Below are positions 35,975-39,196 of a stretch of 39,196 bases of DNA, piece by piece (within the stretch, counting starts at the first letter, position 1; each line of letters opens with the position of its first letter). The notes below the pieces were generated by a model, which saw only the letters and a list, made by a program, of their open reading frames with translations, was not told the DNA's origin and did no database searches. The DNA is taken from positions 1 to 39,196 of the forward strand of contig CAVYXF010000013.1 in NCBI GenBank assembly GCA_963772335.1, written 5' to 3'. This DNA comes from CAVYXF01 sp963772335 (GTDB taxonomy: Bacteria > Pseudomonadota > Alphaproteobacteria > Rhizobiales > Rhodomicrobiaceae). The position numbers were made by a program, and so were the translations under genes.

Positions 35975-37540
35975 TCACTGCGTGGCGACCGCGTTGGGAA
36001 AGAAGAGCTGCTGCCCCTCGATCTTGTACGCGGCGATGGCGCCTTGCCCTTCAGGCGACAAAATCCAGTCGATGAAGGCCTGCCCGAGCTCCTTCTTTAC
36101 GTGAGGATACTTTTCGGGGTTCACCAGAATAACGCCATACTGGTTGAACAGGCGCTTGTCGCCCTCTACGGCGATTTCCAGGTCCCCTTTGTTCTTGAAG
36201 GAAATCCAGGTGCCGCGATCAGCAAGCAGGTAAGCGTTCATTGCGCTTGCCGTGTTGAGTGCCGCGCCCATACCCTGACCGATCTCCTTATACCAGGCCG
36301 GCTTTGCGGCGGCAGGGTCGAGGCCGGCTGCTTTCCAAAGCGCCAACTCGGCCGTGTGGGTGCCGGATCTGTCGCCTCGCGATACGAAGGGAGATTGCGT
36401 TTCGTAGATTGCCTTGAGAGCGGCGATGATATCCTTGCCCTTCACCTTGGCCGGGTCCTCTTTCGGGCCGATCAGCACGAAATCGTTGTACATGACGTCG
36501 AAGCGCTTCACACCGAACCCTTCGGCGACGAATTTATCCTCCTGAGGCTTGGCATGGACGAAAACCACATCTGCATCGCCGCGCCGCGCCGTATCGAGCG
36601 CCTGCCCGGTCCCTTGCGCGACGACCTTCACGTCAATGCCGGTCTTCGCCTTGAACATCGGCAGGATGGCCCCGAACAGTCCTAAATCCTGCGTCGAAGT
36701 CGTTGAGGCGACGGTGATGGACTTGTCCTGAGCATTCACCGGCCAAAGACCGCACAGCAGCCCAAATCCGAGCACGGCGGCGCGCATGAGACGGCGTGTC
36801 AGCATGATGCTTTCCTTTTTGGTTAGATAACGAGCTCTCCGGCGAGAAAAAAGCCGCGCCTCCGGCGTGCGGGGCTCGTCGAAGAACCGGGACACCAGCG
36901 CTTCCTCGCAGAGCCTGCCCTTAGCGAGAAAGATAATCCTGTCCCCGAGGCGGCGCGCCTGACCGAGGTCATGCGTCGTCATGACGACCGTAACGCTAGC
37001 CGTGGCGGCTTGTGCGATGATGTCCTCAACTCCTTTGGTCGCGTATGGATCGAGGCTGGCGGTGGGCTCGTCGAGGAACAGGATCTCGGGATCACGGGCC
37101 AGCGCACGGGCCAGCGCCAGGCGTTGCTGCTCGCCGCCGGAGAGGCGGCGCGCGGGGCGCTCGTCCAAACCTGCGAGCCCAACCTGCTCCAGGAGCTGCT
37201 GCACCCGGGCGGATGTTGCCTGCAGGCCCGCCATCTTCAGCGCATAGGCGACGTTCCCGGCGACGGAGCGCCGAAGCATGACCGGCTTTTGAAAAACGAA
37301 GGCCCGCCGCCGCCCGGCCGATACCGGACGGCCGGCGAAGGTGATGCGTCCCTGCGTTGGCTGCAGGAGCCCCATGGCCAGCTTCAGCAATGTCGTCTTG
37401 CCCGATCCGTTCGGACCGAGCAGCACCGATAACGGCGCTGGTGGAAGTACGAGGTCGATGCCGGTCAAAATCGGCGTGCCGGGCACACCGAAGCCGACCT
37501 GCTCGAAACGGATCGGAAGATCGCTCGCCTGATCGCGCAT
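35975..37540 (-). CDS. tupC-tupA: Tungstate ABC importer ATPase (TupC) joined in frame to binding protein (TupA)
   Basis: One uninterrupted frame encodes both proteins, usually separate. Residues to about 245 are an ABC ATPase: Walker A GPNGSGKTT, Q-loop FQKPVML, signature LSGGEQQR, Walker B ILFLDEPTASLDP, switch TTHDLGQARR. With no stop, the frame passes through a signal peptide (LMRAAVLGFGLLCGLWPVNA-QDKS) into a TupA receptor: TVASTTSTQDLGLF, AQGTGQALDTARRGDADVVFVHA, YNDFVLIGP, SRGDRSGTHTAELALW. ATG 36805 inside the frame has AAGGAAA at 36811-36817, so separate TupA translation is likely. The ATPase start is 37540 or 37555 (11-base overlap with tupB); the open frame reaches 37594. The TupA motifs favour tungstate, with molybdate possible. 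Confidence 0.88.
   Translation of the reverse strand: MRDQASDLPIRFEQVGFGVPGTPILTGIDLVLPPAPLSVLLGPNGSGKTTLLKLAMGLLQPTQGRITFAGRPVSAGRRRAFVFQKPVMLRRSVAGNVAYALKMAGLQATSARVQQLLEQVGLAGLDERPARRLSGGEQQRLALARALARDPEILFLDEPTASLDPYATKGVEDIIAQAATASVTVVMTTHDLGQARRLGDRIIFLAKGRLCEEALVSRFFDEPRTPEARLFSRRRARYLTKKESIMLTRRLMRAAVLGFGLLCGLWPVNAQDKSITVASTTSTQDLGLFGAILPMFKAKTGIDVKVVAQGTGQALDTARRGDADVVFVHAKPQEDKFVAEGFGVKRFDVMYNDFVLIGPKEDPAKVKGKDIIAALKAIYETQSPFVSRGDRSGTHTAELALWKAAGLDPAAAKPAWYKEIGQGMGAALNTASAMNAYLLADRGTWISFKNKGDLEIAVEGDKRLFNQYGVILVNPEKYPHVKKELGQAFIDWILSPEGQGAIAAYKIEGQQLFFPNAVATQ
36805..36817 (-). promoter_or_regulatory. Internal ribosome binding site and start for TupA
   Basis: AAGGAAA (36817-36811) lies about 5-7 bases before an in-frame ATG (first base 36805) at the ATPase/TupA junction. 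Starting here gives a normal 276-residue TupA with its signal peptide at the N-terminus, which argues that TupA is made mainly as a separate protein. Confidence 0.65.
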
Positions 37541-37544
37541 TGCC

Positions 37545-38219
37545 TTATCCCGCATGGCGCTCGGACCAGCGCCGAACGCCCCATGCCAAGGCATTGATCA
37601 TCATCACGAGACTTATGAGAACCACCCCAAGCCCAACCGCGAGCGGCAGATTGCCTTTCGAGGTCTCCAAAGCGATGGTGGTGGTCATCACGCGGGTGAA
37701 GCCGTCTATATTGCCGCCGACAATGATTACCGCACCGACCTCAGCCGCCGCGCGTCCGAAGCCGGCCAGCAGGATGGTCACCAGAGAAAAGCGGGCATCC
37801 CAGAGCAGCGTCACGATCCGATCGGCCGGGCCCACGCCCATGGCGGACAGCTCATCGCGATATTCCGCCCAGAGATCCTCGATCACCTGCCGCGTCAGTG
37901 CGGCGATTATGGGGGTGATCAGCACGACCTGCACAATGATCATCGCCGTCGGCGTGAAAAGCAGCCCGAACAGGCCCAGCGGGCCGGACCGGGAGAGCAG
38001 CAGATATACGGCGAGGCCGGCAACGACCGGGGGGAGCCCCATGAAGCCGTTCAGGATCACGATTAGGGGGTCCCGGCCCGGGAAGCGCGTCAAGGCGACC
38101 CACGCCCCCAAAGGCATGCCGATCAGCCCCGCGAATAATGTCGCAAGGCCTGTGACGTACAGCGACAGCCCTACGATCGCGAAGAAGCTTGGGTCGCCGG
38201 ACAAAAGCAGATCAAACAT
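37545..38219 (-). CDS. tupB: Tungstate ABC transporter permease TupB
   Basis: Inner-membrane permease, 224 residues, with about five helices (residues 13-35, 52-75, 87-115, 143-165, 195-215) and the ATPase-contact loop AMGVGPADRIVTLLWDARFS. The GVGLGVVLISLVMMINAL end and the pattern FMGLPPVVAGLAVYLLLSRSGPLG are typical of TupB/CysW-like permeases. First gene of the tupB-tupCA operon, 72 bases from the divergent regulator. Tungstate or molybdate supply is needed for the formate dehydrogenase upstream. Confidence 0.9.
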   Translation of the reverse strand: MFDLLLSGDPSFFAIVGLSLYVTGLATLFAGLIGMPLGAWVALTRFPGRDPLIVILNGFMGLPPVVAGLAVYLLLSRSGPLGLFGLLFTPTAMIIVQVVLITPIIAALTRQVIEDLWAEYRDELSAMGVGPADRIVTLLWDARFSLVTILLAGFGRAAAEVGAVIIVGGNIDGFTRVMTTTIALETSKGNLPLAVGLGVVLISLVMMINALAWGVRRWSERHAG

Positions 38220-38233
38220 GCCGGTCAGTCCAC

Positions 38234-38285
38234 ATTCTAAGAGTCCTATTTTTGTGTTTATCCTGTTTCAGTCAAATATTAGAAT
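38234..38285. promoter_or_regulatory. Inverted half-sites between tupB and the regulator
   Basis: ATTCTAA (38234-38240) and TTAGAAT (38279-38285) are perfect inverted copies, 38 bases apart, filling the AT-rich 72-base divergent spacer. They could be operator half-sites for the HTH/PBP regulator or a ModE-like protein. Not tested. Confidence 0.35.
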
Positions 38286-38291
38286 TGGCAC

Positions 38292-39187
38292 ATGAATATG
38301 CACCCTAGCGCAGGTATGGAGTTGCTGACCACCGCGGAGGCTGCGGCCTATCTGCGCCTCAAGGAGCGCAAGCTTTACGAGCTCGTCGCCGAACGGATGG
38401 TTCCGTGCACCAAAGTGACGGGCAAATGGCTTTTTCCGCGCGCGGATCTGGATCGCTGGCTGCTCGCCGGAATGGCCCGTCCCCACGGCTGGTTCCCGCC
38501 GACCCGCCGCCCATCGTCGGCGGCAGCCATGATCCCCTGTTGCAATGGGCCCTCGCCGAGAGCCGGGCAGGCCTGGCGATCATGCCGGAGGGAAGCGAGG
38601 CGGGATATCAGCGTTTCCTCGCCGGCCGCGTGATCGCAGCGGCCATTCATTTCCATGATCTCGATGATCCCGATCTGGATGCCAACCCCTCCATCATCGG
38701 CCGCGAGCCGACGCTCTATGATGCCGTGCTGATCGGCTTCGCCCGGCGAGAGCAGGGTTTGCTGGTCGCGCCCGGCAATCCCCTGCTCCTTCACGATCTG
38801 AAGGACGCCAGTAAGAGGGGAGCGCGTGTGGTGATGCGGCCCGAAGGAGCCGGCGCGCAGCAGCTTCTGCTTGCCCTGCTGCGGCGAGAAGGTCTGTCGC
38901 CCGACGATCTAAGGTCGCCATATCATCCGGCCACAGGCCCGGATATTGCCCAGGCGATCCGCGCCGGCCATGGCGATTGCGGCATTGCTACCCGCGCCGT
39001 CGCAGCAGCCGCCGGCGTCGATTTCATTCCGCTCGCCGTCGAGCGGTTCGACCTCTTGACGCGTCAGCGCGATTACTTCCACCCGCCGATTCAGACATTG
39101 CTGAGGCTCTTCTCACACCGTGCTTTCATCAAGAGAGCTCGGAGCTCGGCGGGCTTGAGCGTGTTCGAGGCAGGCGCGATCCAGTGA
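38292..39187 (+). pseudogene. HTH (excisionase/MerR-like) + PBP-domain regulator, broken by a frameshift
   Basis: The first frame (from 38292 or ATG 38316) encodes an excisionase/HTH_17 domain: ELLTTAEAAAYLRLKERKLYELV, then KVTGKWLFPRADLDRWLLAGMARP. After about 38480 the sense passes to the -1 frame, which reads ADPPPIVGGSHDPLLQWALAES, then AGLAIMPEGSEAGYQRFLAGRV and a periplasmic-binding-like domain (PTLYDAVLIGFARREQGLLV, GHGDCGIATRAVAAAAGV) to TGA 39185. Adding one C in the run CCC at 38495-38497 would restore a chain TTC-CCC-GCC-GAC. Such HTH-PBP proteins are one-component sensors of molybdate or tungstate; being divergent from tupB suggests control of tup. Broken gene or base-call error. 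Confidence 0.8.
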
Positions 39188-39196
39188 ACACCGTAA

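Overview
The window is about 39 kb of GC-rich, gene-dense chromosome from an alphaproteobacterium, most likely of the Hyphomicrobiales (Rhizobiales). This rests on recognisable protein families and gene order (tol-pal-cpoB-tilS-ftsH, ybjN-proC, egtB-egtD, mmcB, an FDH3-type formate dehydrogenase with DUF3305/DUF3306/DUF6352/DUF6505 partners), not on a database search. I see no phage, insertion sequence, integrase or CRISPR array.

Layout. 1-7.8 kb, plus strand: envelope genes (end of tolA, tolB, a small lipoprotein, pal, cpoB), then tilS and ftsH, closed by a clear terminator. 7.8-8.9 kb: two small minus-strand genes (one DUF1127) and a long spacer with a perfect CRP-type site. 8.9-11.7 kb, plus: an E. 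coli-type serA, ybjN and proC. 11.7-14.5 kb: the ergothioneine pair egtB-egtD (minus) and divergent mmcB. 14.6-16.85 kb: a tesB thioesterase gene cut by a nonsense codon (minus) and ubiH (plus). 16.9-20.0 kb, minus: a four-gene polar amino acid ABC importer with a hairpin terminator inside the operon. 20.3-22.5 kb, minus: a small hypothetical gene, an EfeO-like protein without the usual HxxE motif, and a small exported Pro-rich protein.

22.6-35.8 kb is a formate-respiration island. On the minus strand it reads: lipoate/biotin-ligase-like protein, DUF6505, DUF6352, DUF3305, DUF3306, an HTH-TorD fusion, a short Tat-signal protein, fdh3A, fdh3B, fdh3C, and then a class II tRNA gene with tRNA-Sec architecture (8-bp acceptor stem, 9-bp variable arm, encoded CCA) but no UCA anticodon. 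A polyferredoxin gene runs divergently on the plus strand and is split by a frameshift. A WD40-cytochrome c gene preceded by a 42-codon gene follows on the minus strand. The catalytic residue of Fdh3A is Cys encoded by TGC, so the tRNA-Sec-like gene has no visible target.

36.0-39.2 kb: a tungstate-type ABC importer (tupB, and tupC joined in frame to tupA) and a divergent HTH/PBP regulator broken by a frameshift. Tungstate or molybdate import fits metal supply to the formate dehydrogenase.

Three genes (tesB, the polyferredoxin gene, the tup regulator) each carry one disabling change. This is either real decay or assembly error, and should be settled before functional reading. The best candidates for new biology are the altered tRNA-Sec-like gene, the set of unexplained proteins upstream of fdh3, the HTH-TorD fusion and the TupC-TupA fusion.
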